This document shows positions 49,952-58,553 of a DNA stretch of 64,000 bases, one piece after another. The notes below the pieces were generated by a model. It worked only from the letters and a program-made list of their open reading frames with translations, was not told the origin of the DNA and did no database searches. Location: positions 189,099-253,098 of the forward strand of contig JAHIRF010000009.1 of NCBI GenBank assembly GCA_018818785.1. The letters are read 5' to 3'. This DNA is from Thermoplasmatota archaeon. GTDB taxonomy: Archaea; Thermoplasmatota; Thermoplasmata; UBA10834. The translations under genes and the position numbers were made by a program. Every line of letters begins with the position of its first letter. The first letter of the stretch is position 1.

Positions 49952-50767
49952 TTACGATTCATTTGATTGTGGGCCATTCCCATGGTCGAAATCGTCCAAA
50001 GTGACCTTTGGAGGTCTCTCGGCCTCCTGCGCTCCCTCGGACACCCATTTCCAATAATTCCTCGGGAGTCGGTCGACCAGATATCGTGGATCCCTCTTAG
50101 ATTCCACATTCTTGGGGTTGAGAATGATTGTCCAGTACCTTCTTGCATCCTTCCTTGTCTGTTTCTCAGGGAATCTGTTCCTCGAATCGATAACTATGTC
50201 GTCATGTACGAGGATGTGGACATCCTCCTTTCCCACGATCGCAATCTTGTATCCCGGTCTTCTCATCGCTTGATACCTCAACACAAGATCCGTTATCTCA
50301 TGTTCGAAACTGCCCCGACCGATCAGGGTCTTGGCCTTTTCATCCTCTTCGAACGATATGACTCCCCTCGCTCTCCTGAACTCGCCTGAGACCCGCCGGA
50401 TGCGGTCCTTCATCTCCTTTGCTTCGGGTGAGCTCTGAGATAGGTATGCCCTAGTCCCGGACGATTCTATCTGGGATAGGATATTGAATATCAGGAAATA
50501 CCTATCTGGCGTGTTGAACCGAGTTGCCCAGAAGATCTCGTCCTCGATGATTTCATACAGCTTAACATCCTCTAGGAAATCCATGCCTCCGAACTTCTCC
50601 TTGAATTCGGTGTAGATGCCGTCATAGTCGATCGTGTCTGCATCCAGAGTCTCCTCGAAGAAGAACTGTTTCCTGGAATCGTCTAGGACAGGTTTGGCGT
50701 TGTGGACCCTGCTCGCAAGATGGGCGGTTATGACTGATCTGGGCGACTGTCGGAACAAGACTAGCAT
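49952..50767 (-). CDS. DUF4130-like protein
   Basis: 271 residues from the ATG at 50767, chosen because a TATA-like CTTATATC lies about 40-46 bp upstream (50806-50813), inside a longer open frame that reaches 50833. 'IRRVSGEFRRARGVISFEED', then 'RYWTIILNPKNVESKRDP' and 'LPRNYWKWVSEG' resemble the DUF4130 family, whose bacterial members sit next to a radical-SAM/uracil-glycosylase-like DNA-repair protein. No such partner is seen here. The function is unknown; DNA metabolism is a family-based guess. Confidence 0.6.
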   Translation of the reverse strand: MLVLFRQSPRSVITAHLASRVHNAKPVLDDSRKQFFFEETLDADTIDYDGIYTEFKEKFGGMDFLEDVKLYEIIEDEIFWATRFNTPDRYFLIFNILSQIESSGTRAYLSQSSPEAKEMKDRIRRVSGEFRRARGVISFEEDEKAKTLIGRGSFEHEITDLVLRYQAMRRPGYKIAIVGKEDVHILVHDDIVIDSRNRFPEKQTRKDARRYWTIILNPKNVESKRDPRYLVDRLPRNYWKWVSEGAQEAERPPKVTLDDFDHGNGPQSNES

Positions 50768-51327
50768 GGACTCTGGACCCAGGCGAATTATATGCAATTC
50801 CTGATATAAGCTTTGGCCATGCTGTCCTCTCATCGATTGATACCGTGTAGAACGGACAAAATATCCACGTACCGATGTTGTATGTAATGATGAAGGATGG
50901 TCTCTTGGGATTGAACACTACGAATCGCTCTCATGAGGGTGCTATTCCTGATGGAGTTAGAGAATCTTCCTGGCGAGGTCATGAGACCGGATGGAAAAGT
51001 CACCGAACCCCTATGCCTGGATTCCTTCAGAGATGAAGGCGCATCGCGGACACATTGGCCATGGTTCTCGATGATGACGTGGATGTAGTGATGTGCACGC
51101 GGGAATGAGGTGGAAGCAGTTGCCATGAGTGCAACTAGGGGCAATCCATTTTGCATGGGGACCGTCTGAAGCTCACAGGCGATATGTATTGCGAGGATGA
51201 GCGACGGAAGAACAGTCCCGTAATCAACCATGATGCTGATGTCCCGCTCCAAGCCTGATTAGTGGGGAACCCTTTTTAATCCGGATGTCAAAAAGGCTAT
51301 CTAGCAAGTACGTAATCGGAAGAATGC
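50768..51327. other. intergenic region without recognised gene
   Basis: About 560 bp between two divergent genes. The longest open frame (minus, 50830-51252) shows no domain or ribosome site and crosses the promoter of the DUF4130-like gene. Box C-like ATGATGA occurs near 50887 and 51070, but no terminal stem was found. TATA-like CTTTTTAAT at about 51271-51279 probably serves the TPR gene. Confidence 0.4.
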
Positions 51328-53445
51328 TTGAGACAGGAGATACAGAGGACGCTGGAGCCCACCAGAAGGCTTTCCGCCTCCTACATGTTCGAACAGGCCA
51401 ATGTCGCATACGATGCAGGCGAGTACTCTCGGGCTCTGATGCTCTTCGAGCAAGCGCGTTCGTCGGGCCTCGAGACCGAGGTGGTTTACAACAATAGAGG
51501 GGCTGCCCTCGATGCGATCGGTCGCTGTGAGGACGCTGCTCGTAGCTACAGATATGCCATTCACCTGGCGCCGGAATACGAGCTTGCATGGCACAACCTG
51601 GGGAACTGTTTCTATTCGAGGAGTCTATATCGCGAAGCAGCAAAATGCTATGAGCGGGCCTCATCTCTTGATAAGTCTAGGTGGCAGAACGTCTATGGTC
51701 TGGCGAGCTCGCACATACGGCTCGGACGCAAACGACGTGCGAGGGCTATCTCAGCGCGCCTCGTCTCCCTCGCAGATGACAACGTGGATGCTCTGTTGGC
51801 CGCAGCCGAACTCTATGTGGATATGGAGAATTACGATGAAGCCATCGCATTGTGCGAGAGATGTCTGCAGATCCAGCCGGGGTCATCAAAGGCGATGACA
51901 ATCATCGGCTCCGCATACCACGAAGGGGGCGAGTACTTGAAGGCCATCGGGGCCTTTGAGACCGCTCTGAAGGGCACACCCAATGACAAGGAACTGCTGA
52001 ACAATCTTGGATACACATACTTCTGTTCCGGTCAATTGGCCCGGGCGATGGAATGCTTTGATAAAGCGATCGAGATCGATCCCACTTACAAGCCTGCTTG
52101 GTACAACAAGGGTTACGCCCTTCACGGCGCGGATAGGTTGTCCCAAGCGGTCGAATGCTATGCCCGGGCGATCGAGATAGATGCAAACGACCGGGTGCTG
52201 TGGAACAATCTCGGAAATGCCCTATACAACCTTGGACGGTTCTCGGAGTCCATACCGAAGTTCGTAGAGGCGATACGGGTGGACCCAGGATACGAGATCG
52301 CGTGGAACAACATCGGGAACGCGTTCGAGAAGGTCGGCCTATGGGAGAAAGCGATCCACTTCCATGACAGGGCACTCGAACTGAGGCCAGGTTTCGATTA
52401 TGCGCTCTATGCCAAGGGCGTGTGCAAATCGATGATTGGCCACCCCGAGGAAGGATTCGATTTGATAACCGCGTCATTGGAGATAAATCCAGACTACGAC
52501 GAAGCGTGGAAAGCGCTCTCGAAAGTAGCTCAGGACCTTGGACGATTGGATGAGGCGATCGAGGCGATCGATGAATCCCTATCAGTCAATCCTGGCTTCG
52601 GGGATGGATGGGCCGAAAAGGGCGACCTTCTCTCAGCCATGGGCGAACTTGAAGGCGCCAATATAGCATATGTGAACGCTCTGAGGAGCCTGCCGATGAG
52701 ATCGATGGAATCTCAGAACGAGATCACCTCGATCATCACCCGCGTCAAGGTGCTCAATCGTCTGGGGATGTATCAGGAAGCCTTGTCCGTCCTGGAGGAT
52801 GCCGTTCTGATGGGGATCAGGGACCCCTCCGTGCTTAGAAGATTGCTCGATGTGCGTTGTATCCTCGATGACTTCGTGCTGCCTGCAGAGGTGGACGCTG
52901 CAATCCGGTCAGTGGACGACGTCTTTGTACAAACGGCGCTGTGCAGCTACTTCATACATGGAGGGCGGTTGGGAGTCGCCAGAGAAGTGATGACTCGGCT
53001 TGAAATGATGGATGTGCCTCATCATGACCATATCCTATTGAGTGCGAGGCTACTCGATGCGGAGGGCGATTCGACGGATGCGATCTCGCTGTTGTCCCGT
53101 GAGAGCGAACTCTCGCCTGACATGCATAAGCTGCTCGGGGAGATCGCGGAACGCTCTGGGAAGCTGCAGATGGCCATGAAGTCCTATTCGAAGGCATTGG
53201 ATGCGATTCCATCTGATTATGTGACCGCGGTATCCCTGGCCCGTGTATCGTCTCTCCTCAAGGATCATGACTCCGCCATTGATGCTTCTCTCATTGCGTC
53301 GGGTATCGACGGGGACGAGCCAGAACCTTACAGGATACGGGCTGAAGCCTATGCCGCCCTTGGGAAGACGGGCAAAGCGGCGGTCGCCTTGGTGGAGGCG
53401 GAATCCCGCATACGGGACGACGACCGAGGGAGGTCGAATCGATGA
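51328..53445 (+). CDS. TPR-repeat protein
   Basis: 705 residues from a TTG at 51328; an ATG at 51385 ('MFEQANVAYDAGEYSRA') is the other plausible start. About 17 tetratricopeptide repeats run through nearly the whole chain, strongest between residues 20 and 420 ('AWHNLGNCFYSRSLYREAAKCYERA', 'AWYNKGYALHGADRLSQA' type). No signal peptide, so cytosolic adaptor. It overlaps the next gene (PUA protein) by ATGA, linking it to an RNA-binding protein. Confidence 0.88.
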   Translation: MRQEIQRTLEPTRRLSASYMFEQANVAYDAGEYSRALMLFEQARSSGLETEVVYNNRGAALDAIGRCEDAARSYRYAIHLAPEYELAWHNLGNCFYSRSLYREAAKCYERASSLDKSRWQNVYGLASSHIRLGRKRRARAISARLVSLADDNVDALLAAAELYVDMENYDEAIALCERCLQIQPGSSKAMTIIGSAYHEGGEYLKAIGAFETALKGTPNDKELLNNLGYTYFCSGQLARAMECFDKAIEIDPTYKPAWYNKGYALHGADRLSQAVECYARAIEIDANDRVLWNNLGNALYNLGRFSESIPKFVEAIRVDPGYEIAWNNIGNAFEKVGLWEKAIHFHDRALELRPGFDYALYAKGVCKSMIGHPEEGFDLITASLEINPDYDEAWKALSKVAQDLGRLDEAIEAIDESLSVNPGFGDGWAEKGDLLSAMGELEGANIAYVNALRSLPMRSMESQNEITSIITRVKVLNRLGMYQEALSVLEDAVLMGIRDPSVLRRLLDVRCILDDFVLPAEVDAAIRSVDDVFVQTALCSYFIHGGRLGVAREVMTRLEMMDVPHHDHILLSARLLDAEGDSTDAISLLSRESELSPDMHKLLGEIAERSGKLQMAMKSYSKALDAIPSDYVTAVSLARVSSLLKDHDSAIDASLIASGIDGDEPEPYRIRAEAYAALGKTGKAAVALVEAESRIRDDDRGRSNR

Positions 53446-53975
53446 CCGAGCTTCGCTTCAGGAAGAGGCACAGGATGAGGCTAAAGGAGATCGAGTCCTT
53501 GGCCACTCGACTGAAAGAGATTCTGGGCACAGAGGTTTTCGGTCCACTGGACACCGTTGACATGGCCGAATGCCCGGAATACGATGTGGTGTTAGTGGAC
53601 GGCAAGATCTTATCGATCGTTTCGCAGGGCGAGCCATTTCTCACGGTGAGGGGATTACTGGTCTACCCCGCGACAAAGCGATACATAACGGTTGATATGG
53701 GCGCTGTCAAATTCGTGGCGAACGGTGCGGATGTAATGGGCCCAGGGGTCGTGGAGGTCGACCCTGGTATAGTTGAAGGGGATTTCGTTTGGATACGCGA
53801 CATCCGAAACAAGCGACCCCTCGCGATCGGCAAGGCGTTGGTCTCTGCAGAAACCATCATGCGCAAGGAGAAGGGGAAGGTGGCATCCTCACTGCATTAC
53901 GTGGGTGACAAGCTATGGGCGTTGGATGAGCCGAAGGAAGAGACTGCTGATATGCCCGAGGACGAGCCTGCTTAA
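53442..53975 (+). CDS. PUA-domain RNA-binding protein (MCT-1/Tma20-like)
   Basis: 177 residues. The C-terminal half has the PUA domain ('YITVDMGAVKFVANGADVMGPGV', 'GDFVWIRDIRNKRPLAIGKALVSAETI'), preceded by an N-terminal domain starting 'FRKRHRMRLKEI'. Archaeal proteins of this form resemble eukaryotic MCT-1/Tma20, which act with the ribosome and tRNA. It is translationally coupled to the TPR gene (ATGA overlap). The acidic tail 'EETADMPEDEPA' is disordered. Confidence 0.85.
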   Translation: MTELRFRKRHRMRLKEIESLATRLKEILGTEVFGPLDTVDMAECPEYDVVLVDGKILSIVSQGEPFLTVRGLLVYPATKRYITVDMGAVKFVANGADVMGPGVVEVDPGIVEGDFVWIRDIRNKRPLAIGKALVSAETIMRKEKGKVASSLHYVGDKLWALDEPKEETADMPEDEPA

Positions 53976-54057
53976 TAGTCCTATGAAGATGTCATGAACG
54001 CGGTCAATCCCTTTAGGATTGACATCAAAGACTCGGTGTCTGGCCATGCCTGGCAAG

Positions 54058-54065
54058 CTTTATAT
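54058..54065 (+). promoter_or_regulatory. TATA box of sepF
   Basis: CTTTATAT at 54058-54065 predicts transcription start near 54087, about 14 nt before the TTG start. A GAGGGA Shine-Dalgarno at about 54089-54094 lies within that leader. Confidence 0.6.
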
Positions 54066-54100
54066 CCGAACAAGGTGATTACTCGCTAGAGGGATGCATC

Positions 54101-54496
54101 TTGACGATTTTGAAGAAGAAGCCATTCTCCGGCGCTCCGGACTCGGAGCAGAAGGAGATGATTGGAGCAGAACAATATATTGATCTCACTGAGATGGTGT
54201 TCGAGGACGAGGGATTGATGGATTCTGATGGTGCCAAGACACTTGTCAAGGTGGGAGAGATGTTCCGATATGAGGATTTGTCAAGCCTGACGAGTCAGGT
54301 CTATGCCGGGCACATAGTCATCATAGACTACACCTCGATTGCCAATGACGACCTGACAATGAAACGCCTCACAGCCGAGCTGAAGAACGTCTCTCGAGAC
54401 GTCGGTGGGGATGTGGCTGGTGTCGGTAAGAACCTGCTCATGGCGACTCCGCGCGGAGTCAAGATCGACCGGAATAAGATTCGTGGCGGCTTCTGA
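54101..54496 (+). CDS. sepF: cell-division protein SepF
   Basis: 131 residues from a TTG with GAGGGA about seven bases upstream. In archaea SepF anchors FtsZ to the membrane. Conserved core: 'VKVGEMFRYEDLSSLTSQVYAGHIVIIDYTSIANDD', 'RLTAELKNVSRDVGGDVAGVGKNLLMATPRGVKIDRNKIRGG'. The N-terminus 'MTILKKKPF' fits a short membrane-binding helix. Its presence implies FtsZ-based division; ftsZ itself is not in the window. It is convergent with a KaiC-like gene. Confidence 0.92.
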   Translation: MTILKKKPFSGAPDSEQKEMIGAEQYIDLTEMVFEDEGLMDSDGAKTLVKVGEMFRYEDLSSLTSQVYAGHIVIIDYTSIANDDLTMKRLTAELKNVSRDVGGDVAGVGKNLLMATPRGVKIDRNKIRGGF

Positions 54497-54595
54497 ACCG
54501 GACCTGCAGTCTCAATAAACATGATGGGATGCTCAATGGACCCGTCGTGGTGCTGGAGCTGATGCACAGTCTCATCAAGTTGTTCGCTGCCGACA

Positions 54596-55321
54596 TCATT
54601 CGCTGATGGGTGGTGTAGCCGAGAACCTTCCATCCTTGTACAGCAACGTCAGATAGCCGTGATGGATCTTGGAATGTCTCAGCTTGACCGCTCTCATCCT
54701 GAGCTGAACATCGGTCTCACCAACATCCACAAACTTCAGAAGGAATGCCCCATCTGCGAGGAAGTCCTCGTTGTACGGTCCGAATGAAAGACCGTTCTGC
54801 TGCGTCTCTGATATCAGGATGGTCGTGACTCCCAACCTCTTCAGGAAGCCAAAGAAGTGGAACAGCTCTTGTCTTGGATTCGGTATCGCTGCGAGGGAGT
54901 ATATCGCGGTGAGTGAGTCGATCACCACGATCTCGACGCCCTCGTTCTCGACCTTCTTCTTCAGGTACTCCTTCAGTATCTTGAACCAATCTCGGCCGAC
55001 ATCCGCATCGGTGTGTTCCAGTCTGAGCTTGCCGATGTCAACTATAAAGAACTTGTTCTCATCGACGGTTCCGAGGCCGAGCATCTCCATCGCGCTCAGG
55101 AGACTCTCCTTGCTCTCTTCGATGCTGATATAGAGTACATTGACGCCCTTCTTGCGAACATTGCTGTATAGCAGATTCACTGCGATCGATGATTTCATCG
55201 TTCCCGGCGTGCCCGCCAGCAGAACCACATGGCCCTTCTTGATGCCGCCACCTATCTTGCTGTCGAAGCCATCTATGTATGTCTGAACCCTGTCATCACT
55301 AACGTTGGCGCCGAACTCCAT
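54596..55321 (-). CDS. KaiC-like RecA-superfamily ATPase
   Basis: 241 residues. 'YIDGFDSKIGGGIKKGHVVLLAGTPGTMKSS' gives the opening and an intact Walker A (G-x-x-G-x-x-K-S-S); Walker B is 'VEIVVIDSLTAIYSL'. The ATG at 55321 has a perfect AAGGAGG nine bases upstream. The third KaiC-family gene here, and the only one standing alone. Its 3' end faces sepF 99 bp away; no functional link is shown. Confidence 0.88.
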   Translation of the reverse strand: MEFGANVSDDRVQTYIDGFDSKIGGGIKKGHVVLLAGTPGTMKSSIAVNLLYSNVRKKGVNVLYISIEESKESLLSAMEMLGLGTVDENKFFIVDIGKLRLEHTDADVGRDWFKILKEYLKKKVENEGVEIVVIDSLTAIYSLAAIPNPRQELFHFFGFLKRLGVTTILISETQQNGLSFGPYNEDFLADGAFLLKFVDVGETDVQLRMRAVKLRHSKIHHGYLTLLYKDGRFSATPPISE

Positions 55322-55461
55322 ATGCGATGCCTCCTTGCGGCGAAAAGCCCATGTTAAAAATGTGTGTCCCTCTTAAAAGAGTTTGGCCCTCAATATCATT
55401 TTTAATAATGGTGCATCGGTTGACAAACCGTGAGATATCTGATTTCCTTGTGAATTGGTTT

Positions 55462-55498
55462 GATAGCATTGTTGCTATCTACTCAACCATTATATCTC
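55462..55498 (+). promoter_or_regulatory. operator-like dyad and TATA box of the HD phosphohydrolase gene
   Basis: GATAGCA (55462-55468) and TGCTATC (55473-55479) form a perfect 7-bp inverted repeat around 4 bp, directly upstream of TATA-like TTATAT (55490-55495). A second dyad CGGTT-N4-AACCG lies at 55417-55430. The TATA box is 26 bp before the GTG at 55519. Confidence 0.5.
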
Positions 55499-55518
55499 AT
55501 GAAGATGTGTTAGCGACA

Positions 55519-56829
55519 GTGGTCGAATACAAGATAATCCGGGATTCGGTACATGGTAGCATCAAGGTCGACGGTTGTTTCTTGCCGCTAGCGTCGACAC
55601 CAGAGCTTCAGAGATTGCACAATATCCACCAGCTCGGCCTAGCATACCTCGTCTATCCTGGTGCCAATCACACGCGTTTCGAGCACTCGCTGGGAACATT
55701 CCATGTGGCTGGACGGATATGTTCGTCCCTCAACCTGGACCGTATCGAATCGCTCATGGTCCAAGCTGCAGCGCTTCTGCATGACATTGGTCATCTTCCC
55801 TATTCACATACATTCGAGATGGTCCTCCACGAACAGTTCGGTGTTGACCACGCCGAGATATCCCGGCGGCTCATTCGTGGGGAGGATTCCGTCCTTTCCG
55901 ATGAGGAGCGGTCCATCCTCGGCAAGCATGCGTCAGTTCCTGAAGCGTTGGAGGCGATGTCGCTCAACCCAAAGGATGTGGCAGGTCTGTTGGATGGCCA
56001 GCACGCATTGAAGCAATCTTCGCGCACTCTCGAGAAACACGAATCACAGGCTCACTTCAATACAAAGCGTTACCTTTCACAGATTGTCAGTGGAACAGTA
56101 GATTCCGACCAGCTCGACTACCTCGTACGAGATGCACATTACACCGGGGTAGCTTACGGCGTGATAGACATCGACCGGCTCGTCGAGACCTTCGACATAT
56201 ACAATGGCGATCTGGTGATCGATAAGAGCGGCCTGAGCGCGGTCGAGGGCATGCTGGTCGCGCGAGCTCTCATGTTTTCGTCTGTCTACTACCACAAGAC
56301 CGTGAGGATACCGGAGCTCATGCTCGCGAAAGCGGTGGAACTCTTGGGTAAGGACGCAATCGATCATATACATCGGATGACGGATGCTGGATTGCTCGCA
56401 TATCTGGAGTCGCAGGGTGGATATTCACGCGAGATAGCGACCTGTCTCAAGTATCGGAAACTGTACAAGCGCGCCTATGCGATGGCTGTCACGGACGTGT
56501 GTGATGAGGATTGGTTGAAGATAGATGAACTGGGCAACGTTGGACGACGCAGAGCTGTCGAGGCGGAGATAGCTCGAAGGGCTGGGATCCCATCTGGCAA
56601 TGTGATAATGGATGTTCCTTCAACCGAACTCCCCCTCACAGAGCCGCGGATATCCCTAATGGATGTCCGCATCCTTGACGGCAAGCGTGTGCGACTCCTG
56701 CCCAGGATGAGTTCGATCTCCTCCTCGCTGCAATTCCGAAGGGCTCATGACTGGGCAGTCATGGTGGCGTGTCCTGAGAAGGACAAGGCGAAAGTGTCCA
56801 AAGCTGCGCAGAAAGTGCTCGGCCTCTAA
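55519..56829 (+). CDS. HD-superfamily phosphohydrolase (SAMHD1/dGTPase-like)
   Basis: 436 residues from a leaderless GTG at 55519 ('[19 protein letters not shown]'), fixed by the TATA box 26 bp upstream; the frame stays open 190 bp before it, but that stretch is AT-rich promoter sequence. The metal motif is H...HD...D: '[20 protein letters not shown]', '[19 protein letters not shown]', '[21 protein letters not shown]'. The family hydrolyses dNTPs or related nucleotides; the exact substrate is unknown. Its end overlaps rtcB (convergent) by 4 bp. Confidence 0.88.
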   Translation: MVEYKIIRDSVHGSIKVDGCFLPLASTPELQRLHNIHQLGLAYLVYPGANHTRFEHSLGTFHVAGRICSSLNLDRIESLMVQAAALLHDIGHLPYSHTFEMVLHEQFGVDHAEISRRLIRGEDSVLSDEERSILGKHASVPEALEAMSLNPKDVAGLLDGQHALKQSSRTLEKHESQAHFNTKRYLSQIVSGTVDSDQLDYLVRDAHYTGVAYGVIDIDRLVETFDIYNGDLVIDKSGLSAVEGMLVARALMFSSVYYHKTVRIPELMLAKAVELLGKDAIDHIHRMTDAGLLAYLESQGGYSREIATCLKYRKLYKRAYAMAVTDVCDEDWLKIDELGNVGRRRAVEAEIARRAGIPSGNVIMDVPSTELPLTEPRISLMDVRILDGKRVRLLPRMSSISSSLQFRRAHDWAVMVACPEKDKAKVSKAAQKVLGL

Positions 56830-58280
56830 CCCTTCATCACGCCGATCGGTCGAAGACGGGCTACCAGCCTCGATATGCCCGCACCATCGGCCACGCGGAC
56901 CACGTCGTCCACATTCTTATAGGCTCCAGGCGCTTCCTCGATGATGCCTTCCTTCGAGGCGGCTCTGATGTACACCCCTCGGTCCTCGAGCTCTTGGATC
57001 ACTCCTTTCGATGTGAACTTCCTTGTCGCAGCGCTCCTGGACATCAACCTACCAGCCCCGTGGCATGTCGACCCGAATGTCTCGGCCATAGCCTGTGCCG
57101 TGCCCGCGAGGACATAGCTCGAGCTTCCCATGTCTCCTGGAATAAGAACTGGCTGCCCGAATGACCTGTACTTCGCAGGCACTTCGTCTCTACTGCTATC
57201 GAAAGCCCTGGTAGCTCCCTTGCGGTGGACATATACCATTTTTCGCAGTCCATCGATCTGATGCTCCTCCAGCTTGCATATGTTGTGGGCGACATCATAG
57301 ACGCATCTCATCCCCATATCCTCCGCGCTCCTGCCCAGGGATGTCTCGAACGATTCCCTGAGCCAGTGGAGTATGAGCTGCCGGTTCGCCCAAGCGTAGT
57401 TCGCGGCTGCACTCATGGCCGCGAAGCAATCCCGTCCCTCCTGCGAGTTCACGGGGGCACATGCTAGCTGCCTATCTGGAACCACGATTTTGTATTTCCT
57501 GATCGCATTCTCCATCACTCGGATGTAATCGCTTGCGATCTGGTGCCCGCATCCTCTGGAGCCTGAGTGTATGCTGATCATGATCTGGTCAATGGAATCG
57601 ATTCCGAAGCATCTGGCTGCCTGTTCATCGAAGATCTGGTCGACCCTCTGTATCTCGAGGAAGTGGTTGCCTCCCCCCAGCGTCCCCAGTTGGGGCGCAC
57701 CCCTCTGTTTCGCCTTCTGATCGACCTTCGATGAGTCGGCGGTCTTCATGCAGCCGTTCTCTTCGCTGGTCTCGATATCCTCTTGCCATCCGTAACCCTG
57801 AGACACCGCCCATTTTGCACCATTGTCTAGGACGTCATCTATCTGACTGCCCGTCAGTCGCAGCTTCCCCTTCTCGCCGACGCCTGATGGGACATTGTCG
57901 AAGATAGTGTCTATGAGGTTCTTCCTCTTGTCTCGGATTTCCTCGAACCTTAGATCCGTTCTGACGAGCTTGACACCACAATTGATATCGTATCCTATGC
58001 CTCCAGGTGATATCACGCCCGTCTCAGAATCGAATGCCGCGACCCCGCCGATAGGGAACCCATACCCCCAATGAATATCCGGCATGGCGAGGGAATTGCC
58101 TACGATCCCTGGTAGACAGGCCACATTCGCAGCCTGCTCCAGTGCATTGTCAGCGGTCACGGATTTTATCAGCTTATCATCCGAGAATATGATCGCGGAG
58201 GTTGACATGCACTGCTTGAAAGTCTTGGGGATTTCGTACCTGAACTCATCTATCTTGATTATTGGTCCCGTCCAGGGCAT
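56826..58280 (-). CDS. rtcB: RNA-splicing ligase RtcB
   Basis: 484 residues, the normal intein-free length. It joins 2',3'-cyclic phosphate or 3'-phosphate to 5'-OH RNA ends with GTP and is the archaeal tRNA ligase. Visible: metal Cys101 ('[12 protein letters not shown]'), '[12 protein letters not shown]', '[11 protein letters not shown]', '[13 protein letters not shown]' and the guanylated His in '[11 protein letters not shown]'. Minus-strand TATA-like TTAATATAC lies about 35 bp upstream. The intron-containing tRNA-Gly at 10786 is an expected substrate. Confidence 0.96.
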   Translation of the reverse strand: MPWTGPIIKIDEFRYEIPKTFKQCMSTSAIIFSDDKLIKSVTADNALEQAANVACLPGIVGNSLAMPDIHWGYGFPIGGVAAFDSETGVISPGGIGYDINCGVKLVRTDLRFEEIRDKRKNLIDTIFDNVPSGVGEKGKLRLTGSQIDDVLDNGAKWAVSQGYGWQEDIETSEENGCMKTADSSKVDQKAKQRGAPQLGTLGGGNHFLEIQRVDQIFDEQAARCFGIDSIDQIMISIHSGSRGCGHQIASDYIRVMENAIRKYKIVVPDRQLACAPVNSQEGRDCFAAMSAAANYAWANRQLILHWLRESFETSLGRSAEDMGMRCVYDVAHNICKLEEHQIDGLRKMVYVHRKGATRAFDSSRDEVPAKYRSFGQPVLIPGDMGSSSYVLAGTAQAMAETFGSTCHGAGRLMSRSAATRKFTSKGVIQELEDRGVYIRAASKEGIIEEAPGAYKNVDDVVRVADGAGISRLVARLRPIGVMKG

Positions 58281-58434
58281 TCAGATTCACCTTGGTCTTT
58301 CACAAGGACCGCCGTATATTAACGTTGCGAGTTCAGTCTGCAGATCGATCATGGATCGTTTGTCATGTCGATCAAGGTACACATGTACATCCCGTGTCGG
58401 GTTTTTTGGGGACTGGAACGTGTATCAGACGATT

Positions 58435-58446
58435 GCTATATATATG
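58435..58446 (+). promoter_or_regulatory. TATA box of the large zinc-ribbon surface protein gene
   Basis: GCTATATATATG is a strong archaeal TATA box; transcription start would be near 58466, leaving a leader of about 88 nt, longer than most here. GAGGTGAT at 58541-58548 is the ribosome binding site. Confidence 0.6.
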
Positions 58447-58553
58447 CTGGACCGCACTTACAGCCATATTGATTCCAGTTCAGACTGGCATGCATCGACC
58501 TCCCGTTCCAAGGGGGGTACTTTGAAGATTACAATTGATCGAGGTGATGGGGA

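Noticed and set aside
50886-50952. Possible C/D-box sRNA (ATGATGA then CTGA about 60 nt later)
   Set aside because: No terminal stem, and no convincing internal D'/C' pair; such short boxes are expected by chance.
55327-55518. Upstream extension of the HD phosphohydrolase frame
   Set aside because: It contains the operator-like dyads and TATA box; homologous sequence begins at V-V-E-Y-K-I-I-R-D.
56826-58280. Intein in RtcB
   Set aside because: Inteins are frequent in archaeal RtcB, but this protein has the normal length and continuous motifs.
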